Shown: positions 7,729 to 15,586, counted from the stretch's first letter. The stretch is 61,981 nt of DNA from UBA699 sp050261915 (GCA_050261915.1 JBLNDT010000005.1:1-61981), one strand, 5' to 3'. Translations and numbers: made by a program. Notes: a model not told the origin generated them from the letters alone.

Positions 7729-8373
7729 ATGGATAAAGTGATTAAGATTAGAAATGAAGAAGAAATAGACTACAAGAGAGTAGAATCAATCACAAGGAAA
7801 GCTTTTTGGAATTTATATATTCCAGGGTGCAATGAACATTATTTAGTTCATGTTATGCGATCCCACAAAGACTTTCTGACGGAATTGGATCTAGTGATTG
7901 AAGTTGATAATCAGGTGATTGGGAATATAATGTATACAAAAACAAAACTAATTAATGAGTCTGGAGAAGAAAAAGATATCCTTACTTTTGGTCCGGTTTG
8001 CATTTTGCCGGAATATCAGAGAGAAGGGTATGGGAAAAAACTAATGGAGTATTCTTTTGAAAAGGCTGACGCACTTGGCTACGATGTGATTGTGATATTT
8101 GGAAATCCAAATAATTATGTAAGCCGTGGTTTTAAGAGCTGCAAAAAGTACAATATATCTCTTGAAGATGGTACATATCCGGCTGCAATGCTGGTAAAAG
8201 AACTCAAACAAGATGCTCTTGACGGAGGAAAATGGGTTTACCATCAAAGTCCTGTATTTGAGATTGATGAAAAAGAAGCCGAATTATTTGACAAGGGTTT
8301 TGAAAGCATGGAGAAAGAGTATCAGCCAAGTCAGGAGGAATTTTATATTCTCAGCCATTCCGTTATTCAGTAA
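7729..8373 (+). CDS. GNAT family N-acetyltransferase
   Basis: Soluble 214-residue acetyltransferase. The acetyl-CoA-binding motif A reads GPVCILPEYQREGYGKKLM (about 88-106), preceded by a strand with DLVIEVDNQVIGNIMY. A C-terminal extension of about 60 residues (from KELKQDALDGGKW) is typical of clostridial YhbS-like members. The substrate is unknown. The ribosome site GGAGG precedes the ATG. It is the third gene of the TetR operon. Confidence 0.88.
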   Translation: MDKVIKIRNEEEIDYKRVESITRKAFWNLYIPGCNEHYLVHVMRSHKDFLTELDLVIEVDNQVIGNIMYTKTKLINESGEEKDILTFGPVCILPEYQREGYGKKLMEYSFEKADALGYDVIVIFGNPNNYVSRGFKSCKKYNISLEDGTYPAAMLVKELKQDALDGGKWVYHQSPVFEIDEKEAELFDKGFESMEKEYQPSQEEFYILSHSVIQ

Positions 8374-8498
8374 AAAAAAGTAGCTAATAGGCAATATAAA
8401 CTTTAATTATAAAAACTATTATAATTTACTATAACAACATAGAAATATATATGTTATAATATACAAACATGTAATAAATTTGGGAATGGTGTAATATT

Positions 8499-8663
8499 AT
8501 GTATGGAAATAAATCCGCTTACAAGTATATTGAGAAATTAAGAAATGAGCTTCATAAATTATTATTAACTAATGAAGCTAATCCTGTTGAAGTCTTAAAA
8601 CTTAGCCAGGAATTGGACAAGTATATAGTAGATTATTATTTAGATGAAAAGAAATGCAGTTAG
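8499..8663 (+). CDS. Spo0E-like aspartyl-phosphate phosphatase
   Basis: A 54-residue two-helix protein. Helix 1 (YIEKLRNELHKLL) and helix 2 carrying the signature SQELDKYIVDYY match the Spo0E family, in which SxxLD is the catalytic signature. Family members dephosphorylate Spo0A-P and delay sporulation, or act on other response regulators. A TATAAT box lies at 8455-8460. The ribosome site is weak (GGGAATGGTG). The gene is followed after 123 bases by an AgrD-like peptide gene. Confidence 0.85.
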   Translation: MYGNKSAYKYIEKLRNELHKLLLTNEANPVEVLKLSQELDKYIVDYYLDEKKCS

Positions 8664-8719
8664 TTAGAGAGTTTTTAACAAATGGCAAATTAAAAAATAT
8701 TTTGAAAATTATATTTATA

Positions 8720-8748
8720 TTGCAGGAATATGTAAATAAATATAGAAT
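8720..8748 (+). promoter_or_regulatory. candidate promoter of the AgrD-like gene
   Basis: TTGCAG (8720-8725) and TAGAAT (8743-8748) are 17 bases apart and 38 bases before the peptide gene. The peptide could thus be transcribed apart from the Spo0E-like gene. The match is moderate. Confidence 0.4.
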
Positions 8749-8786
8749 AATACAATTATTATACTATGTAGAGGGGGAATTGTTTA

Positions 8787-8915
8787 ATGAAAAAATTATT
8801 AAAGAAACCTTTCAACGTATTAGGATGCTTAGCACTTTTGTTAGGTGCATTGGCAGTACATCCTGCATCCACAATTTTTACACAACAACCAAAATGTCCA
8901 GACGAATTGCTTTAA
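8787..8915 (+). CDS. AgrD-like cyclic-lactone autoinducer precursor
   Basis: A 42-residue peptide with the three-part layout of AgrD precursors: a basic amphipathic leader (MKKLLKKPFNVLG), a hydrophobic stretch (CLALLLGALAV), a short core (HPASTIFTQ), and the acidic tail QPKCPDELL that resembles the QPKxPEEL tails of clostridial members. The ring-forming cysteine expected at the core is absent; Ser28 or Thr29 could give a lactone instead. Its strong GAGGGGG site is ten bases before the ATG. No AgrB protease or AgrC/AgrA pair is in the window. A larger frame overlapping this region is an out-of-frame shadow. Confidence 0.72.
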   Translation: MKKLLKKPFNVLGCLALLLGALAVHPASTIFTQQPKCPDELL

Positions 8916-8927
8916 CGGCATAATTTT

Positions 8928-8954
8928 ATAGGAGCTTAAAAGCTCCTATTTTTT
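8928..8954 (+). terminator. intrinsic terminator of the peptide gene
   Basis: ATAGGAGCT pairs with AGCTCCTAT around TAAA and runs into six T. It closes the Spo0E-like/AgrD-like unit. Confidence 0.85.
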
Positions 8955-9075
8955 ATGCAATTCAGTAAAAATTAGACTGGTATATATTGTTCAACAATGT
9001 TATATTATTTTTAAAATACTATATCAATAAAAGCTGCTGTAAGGAAATGCAGCAAATTGGAAAGAAGGTGTAGAT

Positions 9076-10458
9076 ATGGCAGAAACCCATTTAACTCAAA
9101 GCCGTCAGACTGTCCAGCTTGGATTGATCTTAGTTATTAAGCAGCTTTTTCCTGAAGAATCTCTAAAAATCGCCTATTCCATACAGGAAGCAGTGTTCTG
9201 CAGGTTTAAAGATACTGCAATTTCAGTGAGAGAAGTTCGCCAGATTGATTTGAAACTTAAAGAATGGATTCTGAGCACCCCCAATATTGAGTTTCTGAAG
9301 AAAGAGGGCGGCTATTACCACTATTGTGTAGACAGCAATGGTGTTAAGATGATTTATCCCTGCGAAACCAGTGTGGAAAATATAGAACCTTTCAATTTGA
9401 TTCCTTACGGAGATGGGTTTATTGTAGAATTCAGAGAACCTGGTCACGAAAGTGCATTATGGGTTCCGCCGGATAAACTTTCTGCCACTTATGAAAAGAC
9501 CCAAAAGTGGCTTAACAACATAAAGCTGGAACTGCTTCGTGATGTGAACCACTATATCGCAAGTGGTTCAACCCTTAAGCTCATCGGCATGACGGAAGCC
9601 CTCCATGAGAAGGAAATATCAAATATTGCAGATATGATTCTTCAGCGGAAAACAATCCTAAGGGTTCTTCTAATTTCTGGTGCATCATCTTCCGGGAAGA
9701 CCTCTTTTTCACAAAGATTATCAACACAGCTCAGTGTGAACGGATTTAATCCGGTGACACTTTCTTTGGATGATTATTTTGTGAACAGGGAAGATACCCC
9801 TCGCGATTCCAAGGGCAATTATGACTTCGACTGTCTTGAAGCATTGGATCTTCCATTTCTGCATAAACAGCTTTCAGACCTTATTGATGGAAAAACGGTA
9901 GATACTCCGATTTTCGATTTTAAAACCGGTCACCGTTCCCAAAAAACCAGGAAATTACATGTTGGACCAGGTGAAATACTTGTTGTGGAAGGTATCCATG
10001 CATTGAATCCTGCTCTGTTTCCAAATGTTAATAGAAATATATTATTTAAAGTATATATTACTTCACTTTTTGAATTAAATATCGACTTAACAAACAGAAT
10101 TCCAAGTTCTGAAGTTAGAATGATCAGAAGAATTGTGCGAGGGTATCAATTCCGTGGAACCCATCCGGAGGAAACCCTGAAGCAGTGGGAAAATGTTAGA
10201 CTTGGGGAATACAAAAACGTGTTTAAGTTTCAGGAAGAATCTGACGTAATGTTCAATTCCAGTCTTCTTTACGAAATAAATGCGCTAAGGCCATTTGCAA
10301 TAGAAGCCCTGAATAAAATTGAGGACGACAGCCCATATGCGGAGACAAAGGAACGTCTGCTCAGACTGATAGCTTTCTGTGAACCAATGGATACCTCGAA
10401 AGTTCCTTTCAATTCCATATTACGTGAATTCATTGGAGGAAGCATCTATTTTGATTAA
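9076..10458 (+). CDS. uridine kinase-family nucleoside kinase
   Basis: Soluble 460-residue protein of the phosphoribulokinase/uridine kinase P-loop family. The N-terminal half (1-190) resembles the threonyl-tRNA-synthetase-like part of bacterial nucleoside kinases, although the TGS part looks eroded. The kinase half has Walker A GASSSGKTS near residue 207, the LSLDDYFVNRE nucleoside-site motif, and VVEGIHALNP. Members phosphorylate uridine, cytidine or other nucleosides with ATP or GTP. Codons are somewhat richer in C and G than in neighbouring genes, hinting at transfer. The ATG follows AAGAAGGTG. The next gene starts 59 bases later. Confidence 0.85.
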   Translation: MAETHLTQSRQTVQLGLILVIKQLFPEESLKIAYSIQEAVFCRFKDTAISVREVRQIDLKLKEWILSTPNIEFLKKEGGYYHYCVDSNGVKMIYPCETSVENIEPFNLIPYGDGFIVEFREPGHESALWVPPDKLSATYEKTQKWLNNIKLELLRDVNHYIASGSTLKLIGMTEALHEKEISNIADMILQRKTILRVLLISGASSSGKTSFSQRLSTQLSVNGFNPVTLSLDDYFVNREDTPRDSKGNYDFDCLEALDLPFLHKQLSDLIDGKTVDTPIFDFKTGHRSQKTRKLHVGPGEILVVEGIHALNPALFPNVNRNILFKVYITSLFELNIDLTNRIPSSEVRMIRRIVRGYQFRGTHPEETLKQWENVRLGEYKNVFKFQEESDVMFNSSLLYEINALRPFAIEALNKIEDDSPYAETKERLLRLIAFCEPMDTSKVPFNSILREFIGGSIYFD

Positions 10459-10517
10459 ATAGATAATATATGAAAATATAAGAATATTGATAGAATCAAT
10501 GATTCAGGAGGTGCAAC

Positions 10518-11252
10518 ATGAGTGTTGAAGAAAAATCAAAAAAAATGAAATCACTGTCAGATATTGAGAATGCAACATTTGCAGTTGTAGAAGGATTTAT
10601 ATATGACGAATGGACTTTAAGTGTATTGCCTAATGCACGAATTCAATATTATAGAACCATAATGGAATGTATTACTGCCCTGACAAATGGTGAAGTGGAT
10701 GCATTCCCTTATGATGATGCCTTATTAAGGTACTTGTTAAAAAATTTAGATGAATCCTTCATAATTATAAATGATGACAGCTTTAAAGATTCTAGTTACG
10801 GATTTGCCGTAAACTTTGACAGACCAGATTTGAAAAAAGTAATAGATGATACCATAGCTGAAATTAAATCTAATGGAATTTATGATGAGATGATCAAAAG
10901 ATGGTTTCCGGAAGTAGGGGCCATAGGAATCATGCCAAACATTAAATTGGACGGGAAAAATGGAAAATTAAAATTTGGTACCAGCACCTTGGAAAGGCCG
11001 TTTACATTCATTGTTGGAGATAAAGAAACTACAGGTTTTGATATTGAGTTAGCCAAACGTGTATGCCAAAAGTTGGATATGGATCTGGAAATTTACAATA
11101 TTCGCCCTTTTTCAGAGGTTATACCAGCACTTCTTTCTGAAAAAGTGGATATGATCGGGGCTGCTATTGTAATGTCCGAAGAGAGGGCTAAGAAGGTTCT
11201 TTTTTCAGAATCTTATTTTAAAGTGAAATTAGGAATTTTAATTAAGAAGTGA
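10518..11252 (+). CDS. cytoplasmic SBP_bac_3-type protein, apparently circularly permuted
   Basis: A 244-residue protein related to the periplasmic amino-acid-binding (SBP_bac_3) fold, but with no signal peptide or lipobox. Residues 12-130 look like the second half of such a domain: it opens SLSDIENATFAVVEG, where lobe II normally begins, and ends in the closing helices with IYDEMIKRWFPEVG. Residues 145-244 look like the first half: LKFGTSTLERPFTF, then GFDIELAKRVCQKLDM, ending SESYFKVKLGILI where lobe I normally passes into lobe II. So the order is lobe II then lobe I. It could be a true permutation or a piece of a tandem protein. It starts after AGGAGGTG. Confidence 0.7.
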   Translation: MSVEEKSKKMKSLSDIENATFAVVEGFIYDEWTLSVLPNARIQYYRTIMECITALTNGEVDAFPYDDALLRYLLKNLDESFIIINDDSFKDSSYGFAVNFDRPDLKKVIDDTIAEIKSNGIYDEMIKRWFPEVGAIGIMPNIKLDGKNGKLKFGTSTLERPFTFIVGDKETTGFDIELAKRVCQKLDMDLEIYNIRPFSEVIPALLSEKVDMIGAAIVMSEERAKKVLFSESYFKVKLGILIKK

Positions 11253-11282
11253 AACACTATTTAAGGAAATAAACAACGCAAT

Positions 11283-11312
11283 AGAAAGCCCTCGGAGTCA
11301 GGGCTTTCTTTG
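11283..11312 (+). terminator. intrinsic terminator
   Basis: AGAAAGCCCT pairs with AGGGCTTTCT around a seven-base loop; the trailing T-run is short. It separates the permuted SBP gene from the Dph6-like gene. Confidence 0.8.
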
Positions 11313-11341
11313 CTTTGGGAATTAAGCAAAAGGAGATAGCA

Positions 11342-12010
11342 ATGAAGAAGCTAGTTAATAGTAAAAAGTTTGTGGCATCCTACAGTGGAGGCAAGGATAG
11401 TATTCTTGCAATTTGCAGAGCTATAAATCTAGGAATGGAGCCAGTTTCATTAATTAACACATACAATGATGACAGGGAATGTTCCTGGTTTCATGGTATT
11501 CCTGAAGATTTGTTGAAGGAAGTTTCAGCTTCACTGAACATACCAATAAAGTTGATTAAGACCACAGGATTGGATTATGCAGCAAATTTTGAAAAAGAAC
11601 TTAAGGCACAGAAGGAAAAAGGTGCCGAGGTTTGTGTGTTTGGAGATATTGATCTGGCAGAACATTTAGAGTGGTGCACTGCACGTTGCAATGCAGTAGG
11701 TTTAGAAGCCTTTTTTCCACTTTGGCAAGAAGAAAGAAAGAACTTGGTAGAGGAGTTTATTAAAAGGGGATTTACTGCAAATATTACTATTGTAGATACA
11801 GAAAGGCTAAGTGAAAAGCACCTTGGAATGAAATTGTCAGCTGAGACAGTTGCCTCGATCATTGCAGAAGGCGCAGACCCCTGCGGAGAAAATGGGGAAT
11901 ACCACACCTTTGTATCAAATGGACCACTGTTTGGAACACCAGTTTCTTTCCGTTATGGGGAAGTTGTTAAAAATGAAAAATATGCAATCCTGCCGGTTAT
12001 GAAATTCTAA
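11342..12010 (+). CDS. Dph6-like PP-loop ATP pyrophosphatase
   Basis: Soluble 222-residue enzyme of the diphthine-ammonia ligase (ATP_bind_4) family. The PP-loop SYSGGKDSILA is near the N-terminus, and the family motif GDIDLAEHLEWC and the C-terminal CGENGEYHTFV are intact. In archaea and eukaryotes the family amidates diphthine on EF-2. Bacteria lack diphthamide, so this member must adenylate and amidate or thiolate another substrate. The first ATG-like start (11315) lies just after the terminator and before the AAGGAG site, so ATG 11342 is preferred. The LysA-like gene follows after 32 bases, which suggests one pathway. Confidence 0.85.
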   Translation: MKKLVNSKKFVASYSGGKDSILAICRAINLGMEPVSLINTYNDDRECSWFHGIPEDLLKEVSASLNIPIKLIKTTGLDYAANFEKELKAQKEKGAEVCVFGDIDLAEHLEWCTARCNAVGLEAFFPLWQEERKNLVEEFIKRGFTANITIVDTERLSEKHLGMKLSAETVASIIAEGADPCGENGEYHTFVSNGPLFGTPVSFRYGEVVKNEKYAILPVMKF

Positions 12011-12042
12011 GTTATTATTAAATAATGGAGGGAGTTTTGAAA

Positions 12043-13275
12043 ATGGAAAACTATTTAAACAAAATCAATGAACTGATGAAACAAGCCGATGGGTCATTTT
12101 ATGTTTATGATGAAAATGTAATCTCAAAGCAAATAGAGGCACTTTTAGAAAAAATGCCAAGTTTTGAATTTCTATACACAATAAAAACCAATCCTTTTAC
12201 ACCTATCGTAAATTTTACTGCCTCCAAGGGCTTGGGCGCTGATGCTGCTTCTGCTGAAGAGGTGATGATAGGTCATAGGGCAGGGCTTCCTTCTGAAAAA
12301 ATATTGTATTCAACTCCGGGGAAAACCCGGAAGGACATTGAAAAATCTATGTCAAAAGCCATTATTGTGGCAGACAGCTACAATGAATTACTCCTTATTA
12401 ACGATGTTGCAAAACAAAAAAACATGACAATAAAAGTGGGCTTAAGAATAAACATGAACTATTCAATGGAGGGGGGCAAAGGCATCAGCAGCAAATTTGG
12501 TGTTGATGAAGATACCTTGGCTGCTAACATAGACTTAATAAATAGTTTATCAAATTTAAAAATTATTGGAATACATGTCCATCTTAGGGTGCAGGTTCTA
12601 GATCATCTTAAACTATTTAAATATTATGAGAAGGTATTTGAATTAGCTTCCTATTGCAAAGAAATTATGGGCTTTGAAATGGAGTTTATTAATTTTGGCG
12701 GCGGACTTGGAATAGTATATTCCTTAGCAAACGATAAACCTCTAAACTTTGATAAGCTTGGAGCTGAATGTGAGGAACTTGTCCAAAGGTTTAAAAACAA
12801 ATTAAATGTAAGGCTTTGTATTGAAACAGGAAGATTTGTAATTTGTGAAGCAGGCTGGTATGTTACACGGATAGCCGATATCAAAGAGTCAATGGGTATA
12901 AAGTATTTGATAGTAGAAAAAGGGTTGAACGGCTTTATGCGGCCTTCAATAGTTGAACTAATCAAAAGCTACACTGGAGAAGAGGCAGAGCTTAAGGCTG
13001 CGGAACCTCTTTTTACAGTGAAGGATGCTTTTGAGTTTATTATACCAAAAGGGGATGAAAATTCCTTGGAAAAGGTAAGTGTTGTGGGAAGTCTATGTAC
13101 CGCAGCGGATATATTGGTTAAAGATAAAATGCTTCCAAAGGCTGAAATAGGTGACCTGGTAATTGTAACAAAAGCAGGAAGCTACTCTTATTCCTTGACA
13201 CCAATGCTATTTTCAAGCCACAGAGTTCCGCTTCAGTTTTACATAAAAACAAATGGGGACATATGTACTGAATAG
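12043..13275 (+). CDS. LysA-like PLP-dependent decarboxylase
   Basis: A 410-residue fold-type III PLP enzyme of the diaminopimelate/ornithine decarboxylase family. The PLP lysine is in FLYTIKTNPF (about residue 43), the phosphate loop is FGGGLGIVY, and the C-terminal catalytic cysteine is in GSLCTAADIL. Substrate motifs differ from true LysA: HIGSQ is replaced by HLRVQ, EPGR by ETGR, and CESGD by CTAAD. It therefore probably decarboxylates another amino acid or peptide-like acid. The ATG at 12025 lies at the GGAGGG site, so 12043 is used. It is likely co-transcribed with the Dph6-like gene. Confidence 0.82.
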   Translation: MENYLNKINELMKQADGSFYVYDENVISKQIEALLEKMPSFEFLYTIKTNPFTPIVNFTASKGLGADAASAEEVMIGHRAGLPSEKILYSTPGKTRKDIEKSMSKAIIVADSYNELLLINDVAKQKNMTIKVGLRINMNYSMEGGKGISSKFGVDEDTLAANIDLINSLSNLKIIGIHVHLRVQVLDHLKLFKYYEKVFELASYCKEIMGFEMEFINFGGGLGIVYSLANDKPLNFDKLGAECEELVQRFKNKLNVRLCIETGRFVICEAGWYVTRIADIKESMGIKYLIVEKGLNGFMRPSIVELIKSYTGEEAELKAAEPLFTVKDAFEFIIPKGDENSLEKVSVVGSLCTAADILVKDKMLPKAEIGDLVIVTKAGSYSYSLTPMLFSSHRVPLQFYIKTNGDICTE

Positions 13276-13385
13276 GATTAAAATCATTAGTTGAAAAATA
13301 TTTGAAGCACATGGGATGATGTCAGCATAAATTAATATAGAATGGGGATTATGTAGATATAAATATTGAAGTGGAGGACAAATAC

Positions 13386-13484
13386 ATGTGGTGGATATAC
13401 CTTCTAGCATGGCTTTTAGGTTTTATAACTGCAGAACTTCTCTCAATAGCATTTAGTGATAAAATACCAGCAGATCACCAGTAA
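13386..13484 (+). CDS. 32-residue membrane peptide
   Basis: A short frame with a strong GTGGAGGAC site encodes a 32-residue peptide with one hydrophobic helix (WWIYLLAWLLGFITAELL) and a polar tail ending PADHQ. No family is recognised with certainty. It has its own terminator. It may be a membrane regulator of a larger protein, as many such peptides are, but nothing here shows a partner. Confidence 0.65.
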   Translation: MWWIYLLAWLLGFITAELLSIAFSDKIPADHQ

Positions 13485-13510
13485 AAGGCCTCTTTAACTG
13501 AGGCTTTTTA
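13484..13510 (+). terminator. intrinsic terminator
   Basis: AAAGGCCTC and GAGGCTTTT pair with one bulged base around TTTAACT, followed by T. It begins at the stop codon of the 32-residue peptide gene. Confidence 0.7.
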
Positions 13511-13595
13511 TTTTGCCTAATTTTAATATGGTGTTGAATAATGGTTTCCATTTTTATTATCTGTGCATTTATTAATAGTAAAGAAGGTGATAAAA

Positions 13596-14483
13596 GTGAA
13601 AGGAATAGATATATCAAGTAGTCAGGGTAATGTTAATTTTGATTATGTTAAGAATGCAGGCTATGAAGTTGTATATATAAAGGCCACAGAAGGCTTGTCT
13701 TATATTAACCCATATCTGAATTCAAGCTATAAAGGAGCAAATGCTGCAGGGCTCAAGATTGGCTTTTATCATTTCTTGAGAGCCAATGATCCGATTGCGG
13801 AAGCCCAGCATTTTTTACAGGCTGTAAGCAACCTTGAGGCAAAGTGTAAATACTCTATTGACTGTGAAACCACCGAGGGACAAAGTACAGCTCAGATAAG
13901 CACCAGGGTTAGGAGGTTTGCAGATTATCTAATAAGCCAGGGGAAGGAACCATGCCTTTACACTGGAGAGGCCTTTTACAAGGAAAGTTTAGACAGCACA
14001 GTGAAGGACCTGCCCCTTTGGGTAGCTCACTATGGGGTTTCTGCTCCGGGGATTGCTGGATGGGTGGGATTTCAGTATTCCGATTCAGGATCTGTATCAG
14101 GTGTTAATAATAAGGTGGATCTTGATACCTTTACAGATGGAATTCTTCTAACATCAAGCAAGAATGGTTGGTATCTTGAAAATAATATATGGCGTTATTA
14201 TAAAGATGGCAGCATGATAAAAAATGGCTGGGCACAGGATTCTAAAAAACAGTGGTTTTGGCTGGATGGTAATGGGGATATGTTAATTAACGGCTGGGTG
14301 CTCTGGAAGGATAAATGGTACTTCTTTGGTGGTGATGGAGCCATGTTTGAAAACAAATGGGCTTATTGGAAAGGGAAGCAGTACTACCTTGGTGCAGACG
14401 GGGCCATGTTGGTTGACACAGTAACTCCGGACGGCTATCTTGTAAACGAAAAAGGTGAATGGGATGGAAAAGAAAAAGTATAA
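13596..14483 (+). CDS. GH25 lysozyme with cell-wall-binding repeats
   Basis: A 295-residue muramidase. Residues 1-190 form a GH25 barrel: GIDISSSQGNVNFDYVK at the start with the catalytic-face aspartate, YIKATEGLSY, FYHFLRA, SIDCETTEG with acidic residues, and WGFQYSDSG-like GFQYSDSGSVSG near the end. From about residue 200 there are three to four choline/glucan-binding type repeats rich in GW and YY. No signal peptide is present, as in many clostridial autolysins or phage-type lysins. GTG at 13596 follows AAGAAGGTGA. An earlier GTG at 13563 has no site. It cleaves peptidoglycan in the wall. Confidence 0.9.
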   Translation: MKGIDISSSQGNVNFDYVKNAGYEVVYIKATEGLSYINPYLNSSYKGANAAGLKIGFYHFLRANDPIAEAQHFLQAVSNLEAKCKYSIDCETTEGQSTAQISTRVRRFADYLISQGKEPCLYTGEAFYKESLDSTVKDLPLWVAHYGVSAPGIAGWVGFQYSDSGSVSGVNNKVDLDTFTDGILLTSSKNGWYLENNIWRYYKDGSMIKNGWAQDSKKQWFWLDGNGDMLINGWVLWKDKWYFFGGDGAMFENKWAYWKGKQYYLGADGAMLVDTVTPDGYLVNEKGEWDGKEKV

Positions 14484-14510
14484 ATAAAGGGACTTCACTC
14501 CCAATTAATA

Positions 14511-14546
14511 AGCATTCGGCGTCATTTAGCCGGATGCTGTTTTTTA
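14511..14546 (+). terminator. intrinsic terminator of the lysozyme gene
   Basis: AGCATTCGGC pairs with GCCGGATGCT with one wobble pair around GTCATTTA, followed by six T. Confidence 0.85.
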
Positions 14547-14561
14547 AAGTTAAATAAGTCT

Positions 14562-14590
14562 TTGACTAATGATATAAATAAATGTATAAT
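14562..14590 (+). promoter_or_regulatory. sigma-A promoter of the c-di-GMP riboswitch transcript
   Basis: TTGACT (14562-14567) and TATAAT (14585-14590) are separated by exactly 17 bases. Transcription would start near 14597, just before the aptamer. Confidence 0.85.
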
Positions 14591-14605
14591 AGAAATCGTA
14601 GATAT

Positions 14606-14699
14606 AAATATCTTCGATAATGGCAAACTTATCTAAAGGTAAGGACGCAAAGCTATGGGCCTAAAGAGTTATTCCAAGGTCGCCAGGCTACCGAAAAGT
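14606..14699 (+). promoter_or_regulatory. cyclic-di-GMP-I (GEMM-I) riboswitch
   Basis: The conserved core elements appear in order: TGGCAAAC, then GGACGCAAAGC, then TGGGCCTAAAG, then AGGTCGCCAGGCTACCGA. The first two and the last are the diagnostic GEMM-I segments. The guanine contacting the ligand (second G before CAAAC) is G, as in c-di-GMP switches rather than the A of cGAMP switches. It precedes a gene for a secreted protein. Tetraloop/receptor details were not modelled. Confidence 0.9.
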
Positions 14700-14721
14700 A
14701 TCATTTTGTTCTACTTTTTTT
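14694..14721 (+). terminator. candidate riboswitch-controlled terminator
   Basis: AAAAGTA (14694-14700), which is the 3' flank of the aptamer, can pair with TACTTTT (14712-14718) and is followed by more T. Ligand-stabilised closing of the aptamer could prevent this hairpin, giving an ON switch. The stem is short and weak, so the mechanism is uncertain. Confidence 0.45.
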
Positions 14722-14810
14722 GTTTAATCAAAATTAGTAATTAATTTCATCATGACTAATAAATTGAGGAGTTCTATATCTACGAAGAATTTATTAGAGG
14801 AGTGATATTA

Positions 14811-15500
14811 ATGAAAAAGTCAGGAAAAACCAGCATGTTTGTTTTGAGCCTTTTATTAACATCAGGAATTTTTGCTCAAACCAGCGTGTATGCAAAAGGA
14901 AACTCAGGTGGGTCTCATGGACAGTCAAAAGTACATGAACAAATGAATAAATCCACGGATGATGGAGAAAAAGGAATGCCATACGGCTTGGCTAAGAAAG
15001 CAATACCACCTGTGATAAAGCAAGATGGTTATTTGATACCCGTTAATGCTGTTATAAAATCACTAGGTGCAGATGTGGTATGGGATTCTGCAAATCAATT
15101 AGTTACTATAAGCAAGGATGGAACAACAATTGTAATTAATCTCACAACTAAAACTGCTGCTGTAAACGGAGTTGAATCTCCATTACCTGCAGAATTAGTA
15201 ACAGAAACTAATACAGAATCATCAGGAACTGCTGTTGACGGAGCTGGTACAGATGTAACTTCAGATGTTACTTCAGATGTAACTGTAGAAACACCAGCGG
15301 TTGAAAGTACATCAAAAAATGGGACAACAGTACTATTTAAATTTATAGCAGAAAAATTAAATGTTGTTTTAGATGAAACTGCAGTGGATGAAATAGTAGA
15401 TGAAGCAGCAGACGACGCTGCTCAAACTACTGATACTGGAACTGGAACAGATACTGGTACTGGAGAAAGTACAACCACAGATACATCAACTGGTTTATAA
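14811..15500 (+). CDS. secreted copper-amine-oxidase-N-like surface protein under c-di-GMP control
   Basis: Exported protein of 229 residues. A signal peptide (KKSGKTSMFVLSLLLTSGIF to VYA) is cleaved near residue 29. Residues about 65-110 resemble the copper-amine-oxidase N-terminal-like domain common in Clostridium surface proteins (GYLIPVNAVIKSLGADVVWD, VTISKDGTTIVI). The rest is Thr/Ser/Asp-rich and low in complexity, ending in a TGTGTD-type linker. No wall-anchoring motif is visible. A GTG at 14802 lies in the GAGGAGTG site, so ATG 14811 is used. Its long leader holds the GEMM-I switch, so high c-di-GMP probably alters its production. Adhesion or matrix function is inferred. Confidence 0.85.
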   Translation: MKKSGKTSMFVLSLLLTSGIFAQTSVYAKGNSGGSHGQSKVHEQMNKSTDDGEKGMPYGLAKKAIPPVIKQDGYLIPVNAVIKSLGADVVWDSANQLVTISKDGTTIVINLTTKTAAVNGVESPLPAELVTETNTESSGTAVDGAGTDVTSDVTSDVTVETPAVESTSKNGTTVLFKFIAEKLNVVLDETAVDEIVDEAADDAAQTTDTGTGTDTGTGESTTTDTSTGL

Positions 15501-15512
15501 AATTATGTTTCT

Positions 15513-15550
15513 AAGCACTTACTAAGTAAAATAGTAAGTGCTTTTATTTT
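15513..15550 (+). terminator. intrinsic terminator
   Basis: AAGCACTTACTA pairs perfectly with TAGTAAGTGCTT around seven bases, followed by TTATTTT. Confidence 0.88.
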
Positions 15551-15586
15551 AAGCAAAAAATAAAAAAAGCCTTTTGCTTAGAGGCT
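15551..15586 (-). terminator. minus-strand terminator of the 39-residue gene
   Basis: Read on the minus strand, AGCCT and AGGCT form a short stem around nine bases, followed by a long T-rich tract. The stem includes the stop codon of the small minus-strand gene. Confidence 0.55.

Noticed and set aside
8654..8923. An 89-codon plus-strand frame over the AgrD-like gene.
   Set aside because: It has no ribosome site, overlaps the Spo0E stop, and reads through the AgrD-like gene in another frame. The shorter frame has a strong ribosome site and a family-like product.
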